A DNA stretch of 64,000 nt from Streptomyces sclerotialus (GCA_000719105.1 JODX01000001.1:310001-374000), one strand, 5' to 3'. Shown: positions 27,328 to 35,521, numbered from the stretch's first letter. The notes: generated by a model from the letters alone, not told the origin. Program-made: numbers and translations.

Positions 27328-29259
27328 ATGGGCGTACGCAAGGACTTGAAGCAGGCCAGGCAGCGCGGTGACCTGGCCGACCGCATCAGCGTGGAGACCG
27401 TCAGGGACGCGCACGGCACCGTCCGAGAAGCCCGGTCACCGGCCCTCGTGCCGGCCCCGGTGACCGGCAGCGTCGCCGACCTGCCCTTCACCAACGCGGC
27501 CGAGGCCCCCGACGCCGTGGTCCTGCGCCGCCGCCGGGGCGGCACCTGGCGGCCCGTCACCGCGGCCGCCTTCGCCCGGGAGGTGACCGCCACCGCCAAG
27601 GGCCTGATCGCGGCCGGCCTGGAACCGGGCGGCCGCGTCGCGGTGATGTCCCGCACCCGCTACGAGTGGGCCGTCCTCGACTTCGCGATCTGGGCGGCGG
27701 GCGGTGAGACCGTTCCCGTCTACGCCACGTCCTCTCCCGAGCAGATCGAGTGGATCGTACGGGACTCCGGAACCCGCTTCGTGTTCGCGGAGACCCCCCA
27801 GAACGCGGAGGCCGTCCGCACCGCGACCGAGGGGCACACCGATCCGCCGCACATCCGGCAGTTGGAGGGCGGCGAGGGCGACGACGCCCTGGCCGCCCTC
27901 GCGGCCCTGGGCCGGGACGTCCCGGAGGAAGAGGTCACCAAGCGCCGGGGCACCCTCACCCCCGGCTCCACCGCGACCGTCTGCTACACCTCCGGCACCA
28001 CGGGTCGGCCGAAGGGCTGCGTGCTCACCCACGCCAACCTGCATGCGGAGGCCGCCAACACGGTCGAGCTGCTCCACCCCGTCTTCCGGGCGGTCACCGG
28101 TCAGGCGGCCTCCACCCTGCTCTTCCTCCCGCTCGCGCACATCCTCGGCCGGACCATCCAGATAGCCTGCCTGATGGCCCGCATAGAACTGGGCCACTGG
28201 CCGAGCATCAAGCCGGACGAGCTCCGGCCCGCGCTCAAGGAGTTCCGGCCCACCTTTCTCGTCGGGGTCCCGTACCTCTTCGAGAAGATCCACGCCACCG
28301 GCCGGGCCACCGCCGAGCGCATCGGCCGCGGCGCCTCCTACGACCGCGCACACCGGATCGCGGTCCGCTTCGGGCAGGCCCATCTGGACAGGTTCCTGGG
28401 CCGCGGCAAGGGCCCGGGCGCCCGGCTGTACGCCGCGTGGGCCCTGTACGACCTGCTGGTCTACCGCCGGGTCCGCAAGGAGCTCGGCGGCCGCACCCGT
28501 TACGCGATCAGCGGCGGCTCCCCGCTCGACCGCGACCTCAACCTCTTCTTCTACGCGGCCGGGATCATGATCTACGAGGGGTACGGCCTCACGGAGACCA
28601 CCGCGGCCGCCACCGTCGTCCCGCCCCTGGGCCCCCGCCCGGGCACCGTCGGCCGTCCCGTACCGGGCGCCGCGGTCCGTATCGCCGACGACGGCGAGGT
28701 GCTCGTCAAGGGCGGCATCGTCTTCGGCGCCTACTGGAACGACCCGCGGGCCACGGACGCCGCCCTCACCGACGGCTGGTTCGCCACCGGAGACCTCGGC
28801 TCCCTCGACGAGGACGGCTACCTCACCATCACCGGCCGCAAGAAGGACCTCCTCGTCACCTCGGGCGGCAAGAACGTTTCTCCGGCCGTCCTGGAGGACC
28901 GGCTGCGCAGCCGCCCGCCCGTGGGCCAGTGCGTCGTCGTCGGCGACAACCGCCCCTACGTCGCCGCCCTGATCACCCTCGACCCGGAGGACGTCGCCCA
29001 CTGGCTGCACGTACGCGGCCTGCCCGCCGGTACGCCGCTCGCGGAGCTGGTGCACGACGACCGCCTGCGGGCCGACGTCCAGAAGGCCGTGGACTTCGCC
29101 AACGAGGTGGTCTCCCGCGCCGAGTCCATCCGTGCGTTCCGCCTGGTGGAGGGCGAGTTCACGGAGGAGAACGGGCTCCTCACACCGTCCCTGAAGGTCA
29201 AGCGGCAGGCGGTGGCGGAGGCGTACGCGGCCGAGATCGAGGCGTTGTACGGCGGCTGA
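27328..29259 (+). CDS. Long-chain fatty-acid-CoA ligase (AMP-forming)
   Basis: A 643-residue ANL-superfamily ligase. AMP-binding signature CYTSGTTGRPKGCVLTHANL (~215-235), motif YEGYGLTETTAA, hinge region WFATGDLGSLDEDGYLTITGRKKDL and the C-terminal catalytic lysine in EENGLLTPSLKVKRQAV. Activates fatty acids as acyl-AMP then acyl-CoA. ATG 27328 begins MGVRKDLKQARQRGDL; an upstream GTG at 27268 would add 20 residues of poor quality. From memory it corresponds to S. coelicolor SCO2720, beside the rodlin genes. Convergent with the minus-strand rodlin. Confidence 0.92.
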   Translation: MGVRKDLKQARQRGDLADRISVETVRDAHGTVREARSPALVPAPVTGSVADLPFTNAAEAPDAVVLRRRRGGTWRPVTAAAFAREVTATAKGLIAAGLEPGGRVAVMSRTRYEWAVLDFAIWAAGGETVPVYATSSPEQIEWIVRDSGTRFVFAETPQNAEAVRTATEGHTDPPHIRQLEGGEGDDALAALAALGRDVPEEEVTKRRGTLTPGSTATVCYTSGTTGRPKGCVLTHANLHAEAANTVELLHPVFRAVTGQAASTLLFLPLAHILGRTIQIACLMARIELGHWPSIKPDELRPALKEFRPTFLVGVPYLFEKIHATGRATAERIGRGASYDRAHRIAVRFGQAHLDRFLGRGKGPGARLYAAWALYDLLVYRRVRKELGGRTRYAISGGSPLDRDLNLFFYAAGIMIYEGYGLTETTAAATVVPPLGPRPGTVGRPVPGAAVRIADDGEVLVKGGIVFGAYWNDPRATDAALTDGWFATGDLGSLDEDGYLTITGRKKDLLVTSGGKNVSPAVLEDRLRSRPPVGQCVVVGDNRPYVAALITLDPEDVAHWLHVRGLPAGTPLAELVHDDRLRADVQKAVDFANEVVSRAESIRAFRLVEGEFTEENGLLTPSLKVKRQAVAEAYAAEIEALYGG

Positions 29260-29290
29260 CCGCCGTGCCGGTCCTGCCGGGCCGAGCACG

Positions 29291-29329
29291 GCGGAGCGGG
29301 CTGCCCGGTGACCGGGCAGCCCGCTCCGC
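29291..29329. terminator. Bidirectional terminator between acyl-CoA ligase and rodlin
   Basis: An 18-bp perfect stem (29291-29308 with 29312-29329), GCGGAGCGGGCTGCCCGG-TGA-complement. It lies 32 bases after the ligase stop and 21 bases beyond the rodlin stop on the opposite strand. Confidence 0.92.
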
Positions 29330-29349
29330 CATGTGCCGGTATGCCGGGT

Positions 29350-29727
29350 TCAGTGATTGTTCTCGGCCTCGTACGCAAGGATGCCCAGGTCACTCAAGGC
29401 ATGCGACAGCGCCGCGTCGCGGTGCGTCGACGTGGAGTTCTCGGTGCACGACATGTCGTCGTCGGTGGCGAGGAGCGGGAGGTCCTGGAGCACACCCACG
29501 TCCGTGACCGCGATGCACGGCTTGTTGAACGAGCCTTGAATAAGTGCGATCTGCGGGCTCATGTTGCCGTACGTGCTGGAGTTGCCGAAACTCTGCATCG
29601 CAGCATTGCCGCTCGCGGTGGCCGGTCCCATGTCGTAGTCAACCGCCATCGCCTGCGGAGCAGCGGCGGCAGAGGCCCCTACGACGGAGGCGGCCAGGGC
29701 CGCCGTGGCCATAACCTTCTTGATCAT
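29350..29727 (-). CDS. rdlB: Rodlin (rdlB position)
   Basis: A 125-residue secreted protein. The signal peptide MIKKVMATAALAASVVGASA ends at a likely AMA cut site. The mature part has the rodlin pattern GPATASGNAAMQSFGNS, MSPQIALIQGSFNKPC, DDMSCTENSTSTHRDAALSH, with two cysteines. Rodlins organise chaplin fibrils into the rodlet layer of aerial hyphae and spores. Divergent from a second rodlin, as in S. coelicolor. It is more diverged than its partner from the rodlins I remember. A sigma-BldN-like promoter lies upstream. Confidence 0.92.
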   Translation of the reverse strand: MIKKVMATAALAASVVGASAAAAPQAMAVDYDMGPATASGNAAMQSFGNSSTYGNMSPQIALIQGSFNKPCIAVTDVGVLQDLPLLATDDDMSCTENSTSTHRDAALSHALSDLGILAYEAENNH

Positions 29728-29772
29728 TGACCCGTCCTTTCTGAAAGAAACCCCGTCACCGGAGCGCTCTGA

Positions 29773-29800
29773 TCAACTGCACGGGGGCAACGTAGTTTCT
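29773..29800 (-). promoter_or_regulatory. SigmaBldN-like promoter of the minus-strand rodlin
   Basis: Read on the minus strand: AGAAAC, 16 bases, AGTTGA, compared with the recalled sigma-BldN consensus CGTAAC-N16-CGTTGA (nine of twelve). The -10 ends 45 bases before the ATG, nearly the same distance as in the divergent rodlin. Confidence 0.55.
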
Positions 29801-29901
29801 TCCGTTCACCCGGTTGGCCGATGGAGAAATTTCTCCCTGCCGGTCGGGAACGGCCATTCCCACGCGTTCCCGGTGTGATGCGGGCCGATTGGGTGAACCC
29901 C

Positions 29902-29929
29902 CGCAACCAATTATGAAGCGCCGGGTTGA
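29902..29929 (+). promoter_or_regulatory. SigmaBldN-like promoter of the plus-strand rodlin
   Basis: CGCAAC (29902-29907), 16 bases, GGTTGA (29924-29929), ten of twelve matches to CGTAAC-N16-CGTTGA. The start GTG at 29973 lies 43 bases after the -10. Confidence 0.72.
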
Positions 29930-29972
29930 TGAGGCCGTAGGACATGCGTCGCTACGAGGAAAGGAACGCGAA

Positions 29973-30350
29973 GTGCTCAAGAAGGCAATGGTCGCCGCAG
30001 CGGCCGCCGCTTCTGTCATCGGAATGTCGGTGGCGGCGGCCCCCCAGGCGCTTGCCATCAGCGACGACTCCGGCCCGGCATCGGCCAGCGGCAACGGCGC
30101 CGCGACGTCGTTCGGCAACTCGGTGACCAAGGGCGAGATGAGCCCTCAGCTGTCGCTGATCCAGGGAACGCTGAACAAGCCGTGCGTGGGTGTGCAGGAC
30201 GTCGGTGCCATCATCCAGGACATCCCGATCATCTCCACCGACGACGACATGCAGTGCACCGAGAACACCACGTCGGCGCACCGCGACGCTGCACTGTCGG
30301 AGGTCCTGTCGGACCTGGACATCCTGTCGTCGAGCCACGAGAACGACTGA
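29973..30350 (+). CDS. rdlA: Rodlin (rdlA position)
   Basis: A 125-residue secreted rodlin. [20 protein letters not shown] is an almost invariant rodlin signal peptide, cut after QALA; the mature chain shows [38 protein letters not shown] and [16 protein letters not shown], with two cysteines. GTG 29973 follows AGGAAAGGA; the longer frame upstream runs through the promoter and is rejected. Next to a chaplin gene, as S. coelicolor rdlA lies beside chpD. Expected in aerial hyphae under BldN control. Confidence 0.95.
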   Translation: MLKKAMVAAAAAASVIGMSVAAAPQALAISDDSGPASASGNGAATSFGNSVTKGEMSPQLSLIQGTLNKPCVGVQDVGAIIQDIPIISTDDDMQCTENTTSAHRDAALSEVLSDLDILSSSHEND

Positions 30351-30696
30351 GAGTTGCCGGAGCGGTCCGGGCGGTCCGTCGTTGTTGTGCGGCTCGCCCG
30401 GACCAATTCCGTGGCGGTGTCCGGCCGTAAAGCCGGACACCGCGAAACAGTGGCGCTGCCGCGTACCGGATCGGCGCTTCGCAGGTGAGCATAAGAACGC
30501 GTGTTCCTCCAGGGGAACGCGTCGATCCGGTACGGTGCGAAGCATCCGGGTGAAACGCGTCGCGCCACATGTTCCGCAGTTTCTTGTTTTGTCTATTCCT
30601 CGTTACAGGCTGCAGGTCATGGTGCGAGTCATTCAGTTGTGGCTCGCTCGGTTTCGGCCGTCATCGAGGCATGACCGCTAAGAAGGGAAAGACGAG
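30351..30696. other. Gap after rdlA: two hairpins and chaplin upstream region
   Basis: Hairpin one pairs GGTCCGGGCG (30364-30373) with CGCCCGGACC (30395-30404). Hairpin two pairs GCGGTGTCCGGC (30414-30425) with its complement at 30432-30443, perfect 12-bp stem. One or both terminate rdlA. The remaining ~250 bases should hold the chaplin promoter, including an unusually T-rich stretch near 30570-30605, but I found no sigma-BldN-like match there. Confidence 0.65.
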
Positions 30697-30927
30697 ATGC
30701 TCAAGAAGAGCGCTACTGTCGCCGCCGGTGCGATCATGGCCATGGGTGTGGCCGCACCGGCCGTCGCCGACGCGGGCACCCAGGGCGGCGCCACGGGGTC
30801 ACCCGGTGTCGTCTCCGGCAACGTCGTCGAGGTCCCCGTGCACGTTCCCGTCAACCTGTGCGGCAACACCATCGACGTCATCGCGCTGCTCAACCCCGCG
30901 TTCGGCAACAAGTGCGTCAACGACTGA
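30697..30927 (+). CDS. Short chaplin (chpD position)
   Basis: A 76-residue secreted amyloid-forming surface protein: signal peptide ~1-26 (MLKKSATVAAGAIMAMGVAA), then one chaplin domain DAGTQGGATGSPGVVSGNVV...PVNLCGNTIDVIALLNPAFG with two cysteines and a CVND end. Short chaplins coat aerial hyphae and make them hydrophobic. AAGAAGGGAAAG lies upstream of ATG 30697. Position beside rdlA corresponds to chpD in S. coelicolor. Followed by a hairpin and then the long chaplin in the same direction. Confidence 0.94.
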   Translation: MLKKSATVAAGAIMAMGVAAPAVADAGTQGGATGSPGVVSGNVVEVPVHVPVNLCGNTIDVIALLNPAFGNKCVND

Positions 30928-30957
30928 TGTAACGCACCAGCCGACCGGCTGTGTCAG

Positions 30958-30999
30958 GGCCGGCCTCGGACCGTCATTACGGATCCGAGGCCGGCCTTT
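30958..30999 (+). terminator. Terminator or attenuator between the two chaplins
   Basis: GGCCGGCCTCGGA (30958-30970) pairs with TCCGAGGCCGGCC (30984-30996), 13-base loop, followed by TTT. Only 52 bases separate it from the next chaplin start, so it may partly attenuate a shared transcript. Confidence 0.8.
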
Positions 31000-31051
31000 C
31001 CCGCTTGCCCCTTTCCCGATCCCCACTTCTTCGATCAGGAAGACCACAAGA

Positions 31052-32209
31052 GTGCGACAGACCCTGAACAAGGGAATGGTCGCGGCGGCGGCCGCGACGA
31101 GCATCCTGTCCCTGTACGGCAGCCCGGCAGCCGCGGACGCGGGCGCGCACGGAGCCGCCGAGGGCTCGCCCGGAGTCCTGGCCGGCAACACCGCGCAGGT
31201 GCCGCTGGAACTCCCGGTGAACGCCTGCGGCAACACCGTCGACGTCATCGCGCTGCTGAACCCGGCGTTCGGCAACGGCTGCGCCAACGGTCCGGTGCAC
31301 CACGGTGAGCCTCCCGCGCGGCACGAGGCACCGCCGAAGGGACCTGGAGGACCCGCGAAGAAACGCGAGGCGCCCCCGTCCCCGGCGTCGGCTCCGCAGA
31401 GGCAGGAGGCGCCCCCGACACGGCAGGACGCACCGCCGGAGAGAAACGACGAGGAGCCGCGGGGGGAGCGTGACGCGCCGTCGAGGCATGACGAGGGGCC
31501 CCCGCGGCAGCATGACGCGCCGTCGAGGGATCACAACCCGCCGCGTGGAGAGCAGGACGCGCCACGCGGGGAGCGTGACGCACCGCCGGAGAGTCACGAC
31601 GAGGCGCCGCGGAAGCAGCATGAGGCGCCGCGGAAGGAGCACGAGGCGCCGCCGAAGCAACATGAGGCGCCGCGGAAGCAGCACGAGGCGCCGCGGAAGG
31701 AGCAGGCGGCTCCGCCCGAGCGTCATGAGGCTCCGCGCACGGAGCGGGAAGCACCTCCGAAGAAGCACGGAGCTCCCTCGAAGAGCGCCGGCAAGGGCGC
31801 CGGCAAGGCGCCGTCCGAGGACTGTGACGAGACGCCCCCGAAGCAGCATGCCGAGGGGCCTTCGAAGCAGCACCACGCGCCGCCGAGGGATCACGGGGAC
31901 AGGCCGCACGGTTACGGCGAGAGGCCGGGTGACGACGGGGGCACCCCGTCGAGCGAGCCACCCCACGAATCGCCGGGCGACAGCGGTGACCTGGTGGTTC
32001 ACAAGCCGTCGGGTGAGTCGCCGCACAACCCGCCGAGGACCTCGCCCGGTACGCCTCCGGACTCCGCACCCATGAGCCCGGTCGCTGCTCCGCCGGCCCT
32101 CGCCGAAACCGGTGCCGAGGCGCTGTTCGCAGCCTCGGCCCTCAGTGCCGCGCTGGTCGCGGGCGGGGCGCTGCTGTATCGCCGGGGCCGGATCGTCTCC
32201 CGCCGGTGA
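31052..32209 (+). CDS. Sortase-anchored long chaplin with one chaplin domain and a repeat spacer
   Basis: A 385-residue protein. Signal peptide 1-~28; a single chaplin domain at ~29-79 (GSPGVLAGNTAQVPLELPVN then ACGNTVDVIALLNPAFGNGC); a hydrophilic spacer ~81-349 made largely of heptads such as KQHEAPR and KEHEAPP, rich in Glu, Lys, Arg, His, Pro; and a C-terminal LAETG (350-354), hydrophobic helix and RRGRIVSRR tail. LAxTG is the class E sortase signal. S. coelicolor long chaplins ChpA-C carry two chaplin domains and a short linker, so this layout differs. GTG 31052 is used; the upstream frame runs through the previous chaplin region and is rejected. Confidence 0.9.
   Translation: MRQTLNKGMVAAAAATSILSLYGSPAAADAGAHGAAEGSPGVLAGNTAQVPLELPVNACGNTVDVIALLNPAFGNGCANGPVHHGEPPARHEAPPKGPGGPAKKREAPPSPASAPQRQEAPPTRQDAPPERNDEEPRGERDAPSRHDEGPPRQHDAPSRDHNPPRGEQDAPRGERDAPPESHDEAPRKQHEAPRKEHEAPPKQHEAPRKQHEAPRKEQAAPPERHEAPRTEREAPPKKHGAPSKSAGKGAGKAPSEDCDETPPKQHAEGPSKQHHAPPRDHGDRPHGYGERPGDDGGTPSSEPPHESPGDSGDLVVHKPSGESPHNPPRTSPGTPPDSAPMSPVAAPPALAETGAEALFAASALSAALVAGGALLYRRGRIVSRR
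31600..31770 (+). repeat. 21-bp coding repeat in the long chaplin spacer
   Basis: The units encode K-(Q/E)-H-E-A-P-(R/P) and recur about seven times, with looser seven-residue copies extending from about 31320 to 31900. Codon-level similarity (GCGCCGCGGAAG repeated) suggests recent expansion by slippage or unequal crossing-over. Confidence 0.85.
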
Positions 32210-32271
32210 TCTGCCGGGTGCCGGACGCGCGGGCACGTACCCGGGTCCGGTGAACCCGGCCGACCGGCACC

Positions 32272-32299
32272 AGCGGGCCGCGTGTCACAGCGGCCCGCT
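32272..32299 (+). terminator. Terminator after the long chaplin
   Basis: AGCGGGCCGC, loop GTGTCACA, GCGGCCCGCT, then TCTTCAT; perfect 10-bp stem 62 bases after the stop. Confidence 0.85.
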
Positions 32300-32461
32300 T
32301 CTTCATGGCCGCGCCGTGGCCCCGCCGTGGCCCCGCCGTCCGCCTCCGGTCACACGTACGGGCGAGCGGACCACCCGAAGGCCGGGGCTCCGGTGGCGGG
32401 ACGGCTCCTCCTGTGACTGGGTGTCAGTACATGACCGGCTGACAGGTCAGGAGGAGCAGCC

Positions 32462-33337
32462 ATGGCCCCACACCAGCGTTGGCCCCGCAGCGGACGGTCG
32501 GCGCGCGTCGCGGTCTGCGTCGTCGCGTCGATCGCCCTGTCCTCGGGTCCCGTGTACGCCGCGACCTCCGGGTCGTTCTGGGCCGACGATCCTCCGGTCC
32601 CCGTCCCGCCCCCACCCACGGCGCCAATGGCTCCGATGGCTCCGATGGCTCCGGCCGCTCCGACCGCGCCCCTGGCCCCGACCTGGCCCATGGCTCCGTC
32701 CGCACCGGTGAGTCCGGACGGCGCATGGTCGGACGGCACCGGGTCGAACGTCGCGCGGACCTCTCTGCCCGGTGACTGGTGGAGCGACATCAGGAGTCTG
32801 TCGGGTCTCCTCGGCCCATGGGCGGAGTGGCGCAGGGAGCGGGACGACCGGAAGTTCGTCCTCGAAGTGCCGGTGACGGGGAGCGACGCGGCCGACGAGT
32901 TCGACCACCGCTTCCGCCGGCTGGCGGAGCGGCTGGTCGAGCTGGGGGCGCCCGACACCGTGCTCGTGTTCGACTCGGAGACGAGCAGCACCACGTACAC
33001 GCAGCGCTGCGGGCCGGACCCGGAGAACTGGAAGACGTACTGGAACAGGATCGTCACCGCCATGCGGTCCGTACCCGGTCAGGAGTTCAGGTTCGACCGG
33101 ATCCCGACGAGCGGGGGCGGGGGCGCCGCGCCCTGGACCGAGTGCTACCCGGGGACCACCGGTCGGCCGACCGCACCCTGGGAAACCACCCCGCAGCCCG
33201 CCTCACAGCCGACCCCGCAGGCGATCCCGCCGACGAGTACGTCGCAGTGCTCGCCGCTGGAGCTGGGCGACTGGGTGGAGGACTGGCTCGGCGGGAAGAT
33301 CTGCACGCGCTACGACTGGTTGTCCGACGACCGGTGA
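32462..33337 (+). CDS. Secreted protein with a degenerate GH26-like domain
   Basis: A 291-residue exported protein: signal peptide ~1-34 (VAVCVVASIALSSGPVYA), then a Pro/Ala/Met repeat (APMAPMAPMAPAAP, ~50-75) that probably spans the wall. The central part, VLVFDSETSSTTYTQ and YWNRIVTAMRSVPGQEFRFD, resembles the glycosyl hydrolase 26 segment VIRLGWEFNG...YWRRIVTAMRAVPGQ, with a Glu retained but the WEFNG motif lost; the second catalytic region is absent. It is therefore probably not an active glycosidase and may be a binding or structural remnant. AGGAGG precedes ATG 32462. Ends four bases from the convergent glycosyltransferase gene. Confidence 0.68.
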   Translation: MAPHQRWPRSGRSARVAVCVVASIALSSGPVYAATSGSFWADDPPVPVPPPPTAPMAPMAPMAPAAPTAPLAPTWPMAPSAPVSPDGAWSDGTGSNVARTSLPGDWWSDIRSLSGLLGPWAEWRRERDDRKFVLEVPVTGSDAADEFDHRFRRLAERLVELGAPDTVLVFDSETSSTTYTQRCGPDPENWKTYWNRIVTAMRSVPGQEFRFDRIPTSGGGGAAPWTECYPGTTGRPTAPWETTPQPASQPTPQAIPPTSTSQCSPLELGDWVEDWLGGKICTRYDWLSDDR

Positions 33338-33341
33338 CACG

Positions 33342-34526
33342 TCAGGTGCGTGATGCCGGTAGCGCGGTACTCCTCCCCGGCCTCCCCGGCCTCCCCGGAA
33401 CGGGCCCGGCGGGCGACGTACCGGCGACGGCGGCCTCGTACACGTGCATGAGCTGGGCGGCGCTGCGGGTGATGCAGTAATGGCGGGCGGCGGCGGACAC
33501 GGCCCGGGAGCGGACCCCTTCGGCGCGTACGGCGGGCAGGGCGTCGACGAAGGACTCCGCGCCGCCCTGCACACGCCGGGCGCCCACGGCCGTGCCGGGC
33601 GGCAGGTCCTCGACCGCGGGACAGGACACGTACAGCACGGGCAGGCCCGCCGCCAGGGCCTCCACGGCGGCCAGCCCGAAGGCCTCCTCCGCGCTCGGCG
33701 AGGCGAGGACGTCCATGGCGTGCAGCAGGGACGGCAGGTCGGCGCCCGGGCAGCCGGCGGCGGGACGCTCACCGGTGAACAGCACCCGGTCGGCGACCCC
33801 CGCCCGCTGGGCCGTGCGCCGCAGTACGTTCTCCTCCGCGCCGCCGCCGACCAGCAGCAGCCAGAAGTCGCCCGGCAGCTGCGCCAGCGCGCGGACGACG
33901 ACGTCGAAGCGCTTGTCCGCCGTGAGCCGTCCGACGCCCCCGACGACGTACGCACCCTCCGGCAGGCCGAGCCGGCGGCGGGTGCGGGTGCGGAGCGCCG
34001 GGTCGAAGCGGTAGCGGGCGAGGTCGATGCCGTTGGGGACGACCTCGATGCGCGGTCCGGGCACGCCCCAGTGGCGCAGCCGTGCGGCGACCGTGGGGGA
34101 GACGGCGACCGTGGCGCTGCCCAGCCGCTCGCTGGCCAGGTAGAGCGCCCGCACACCGGGGGAGAACCTGCGGCCCTCGAGCTGTGAGTCGCCGAGGGAG
34201 TGCTCGGTGGCGATCACTGCGCGGATCCCGGCGAGGCGCGCGGCGATCCGTCCGTACACACAGGCCCGGTACAGGTGGGTGTGGACGAGGTCGTAGCCGC
34301 CCGCACGGATCAACCGCACCAGCCGGGGCAGGACCGCGAGATCGCGGTTGCCGCCCATGTCGAGGTGGACGACGCGCACACCGTCGGCGGTCAGCCCCGC
34401 GGCGACCGGGCCGGGCTCGGTGAGCGTCACGACGTCGCACTCGACGGGCAGATGCCGCAGCAGCAGCCGGAGCTGCTGCTCCGCGCCGCCGACGCCGAGA
34501 CCGGTGATGATGTGCAGGGCCTTCAC
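33342..34526 (-). CDS. Glycosyltransferase family 4
   Basis: A 394-residue GT-B enzyme. N-terminal LHIITGLGVGGAEQQLRLLL, HTHLYRACVYGRIAARLAGI, AVSPTVAARL, PNGIDLARYR; C-terminal donor-binding part with VGRLTADKRFDV, LVGGGAEE and the E(x7)E motif ASPSAEEAFGLAAVEALAAG. Adds a sugar to a glycolipid or surface polysaccharide at the membrane. The GTG at 34526 with GGAGGT is chosen; 41 upstream Thr/Gly/Arg residues are shadow of the deacetylase gene. One base separates it from that gene's stop, so the two are coupled. Confidence 0.9.
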   Translation of the reverse strand: MKALHIITGLGVGGAEQQLRLLLRHLPVECDVVTLTEPGPVAAGLTADGVRVVHLDMGGNRDLAVLPRLVRLIRAGGYDLVHTHLYRACVYGRIAARLAGIRAVIATEHSLGDSQLEGRRFSPGVRALYLASERLGSATVAVSPTVAARLRHWGVPGPRIEVVPNGIDLARYRFDPALRTRTRRRLGLPEGAYVVGGVGRLTADKRFDVVVRALAQLPGDFWLLLVGGGAEENVLRRTAQRAGVADRVLFTGERPAAGCPGADLPSLLHAMDVLASPSAEEAFGLAAVEALAAGLPVLYVSCPAVEDLPPGTAVGARRVQGGAESFVDALPAVRAEGVRSRAVSAAARHYCITRSAAQLMHVYEAAVAGTSPAGPVPGRPGRPGRSTALPASRT

Positions 34527-34527
34527 C

Positions 34528-35184
34528 TCACACCTCCTCGACCGGTCGGCGCCGCGGCCGGAGCGATCGATGCGGTCCGTCCGGCCGGCATGGCCAGTGG
34601 GACCGGTGCAGCCGGTGCAGCCGGTGCCTGTTCTCCGTGAAGCGGACACGGGGCAGCGCGTACGGGCCGGTCAGCGGGCCCTTGTCGACGGTGGAGGCGT
34701 ACGTGCAACCGGAGTCCCGCACGATGCCGGCGACCCGCCGGTCGACGGACCCGTACGGATGGCAGAACCCCAGGACGGGAGCGCCGGTCAACTCCGCGAG
34801 GACCGCCCTGCTCCCGGCGGCCTCGGCGCGCAGCGTCCTGTCGTCCGCCCGCGTCAGGTCGACGTGGGTCGGACCGTGCGAGCCGATCTCGGTGCCCTCG
34901 GTGGCGGCGGCCGTACGGATGTCCCGCTTGCCCAGCAGCCGCTTGCGCGGGCCGAGCGGAGCCCAGGAGCTGACGTCGTCGAGCCGGCCGGGGAGGACGA
35001 ACAGGGCGGCGCCGCAGCCGTGCCGGCGCAGCTGCCGGTCGAGGCGGCGGGGCGAGACCGTGATGCGGTACGGGTCATCGGAGCAGTCGTCCACGGAGTG
35101 GTACATCGCCACCCATGGCGGGGCGGTCGGTGGGGGATCGGCGCGGACGGTCGTGGGAGCGGTCGGGTCAGCGGTTACGGGCAT
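34528..35184 (-). CDS. Polysaccharide deacetylase-like protein lacking the catalytic TFDDG motif
   Basis: A 218-residue NodB-homology protein: PWVAMYHSVDDCSDDPYRIT (~23-42), then SPRRLDRQLRRHGCGAALFV, SHGPTHVDLTRAD (zinc His motif) and FCHPYGSVDRRVAGIV. In relatives, roughly 45-50 residues with LTFDDG, supplying the catalytic base and a zinc ligand, lie between the RQLR helix and the ALFVLPG strand. Here these are joined directly near 35017-35032 with the frame kept, consistent with an in-frame deletion. The C-terminus also drifts into a His/Arg-rich tail. Probably inactive, yet still open and coupled to the glycosyltransferase. Confidence 0.72.
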   Translation of the reverse strand: MPVTADPTAPTTVRADPPPTAPPWVAMYHSVDDCSDDPYRITVSPRRLDRQLRRHGCGAALFVLPGRLDDVSSWAPLGPRKRLLGKRDIRTAAATEGTEIGSHGPTHVDLTRADDRTLRAEAAGSRAVLAELTGAPVLGFCHPYGSVDRRVAGIVRDSGCTYASTVDKGPLTGPYALPRVRFTENRHRLHRLHRSHWPCRPDGPHRSLRPRRRPVEEV

Positions 35185-35435
35185 GCGGAAGCCTTCGTGT
35201 GGGTCTGTGGTCCCGCCGACCGCGCCGGGGCACCTGGAGGCGAGGCGAGCCGCCGCAAGGGAAGCAGCGAGAGCAGGGGTGCGCGGTGTTCGACTCGGGG
35301 GAGGGACGCATGACCGGTGGGCGGCGACCCGTGAGGGACCGCAACTCTATCCCGCTATGCGTATTTATCGGTGAAACCAGAAAACTGTGTCGTCATGACT
35401 AGGATGGGCGTTTTGGTGCATCACTCCTTCGGACG
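35185..35435. other. Gap between deacetylase gene and the chpF-like promoter
   Basis: This part of the 337-base gap includes an A/T-rich stretch around 35345-35400. It should hold the minus-strand promoter of the deacetylase-glycosyltransferase pair, but no convincing boxes were recognised. No ORF is supported. Confidence 0.4.
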
Positions 35436-35463
35436 CGCAACCCCGCGCGCGTCCAGGCGTTGA
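35436..35463 (+). promoter_or_regulatory. SigmaBldN-like promoter of the chpF-like chaplin
   Basis: CGCAAC (35436-35441), 16 bases, CGTTGA (35458-35463): eleven of twelve positions match CGTAAC-N16-CGTTGA. It lies 58 bases before ATG 35522. Confidence 0.85.
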
Positions 35464-35521
35464 TGCCAGCGTCGGGCGCACTGCCCGGATGTTCTGCGTC
35501 AACACCAAGGAGCACTTCTCC

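Noticed and set aside
30560-30690. SigmaBldN promoter for the chpD-position chaplin
   Set aside because: CGTTAC near 30600 has no SGTTGA-like partner at 15-17 bases, so no assignment was made.
30569-31051. Long N-terminal extension of the sortase-anchored chaplin
   Set aside because: It reads the previous chaplin out of frame; a signal peptide begins at GTG 31052.
31600-31770. CRISPR-like array
   Set aside because: The 21-base units are contiguous coding repeats with no spacers and no cas genes.
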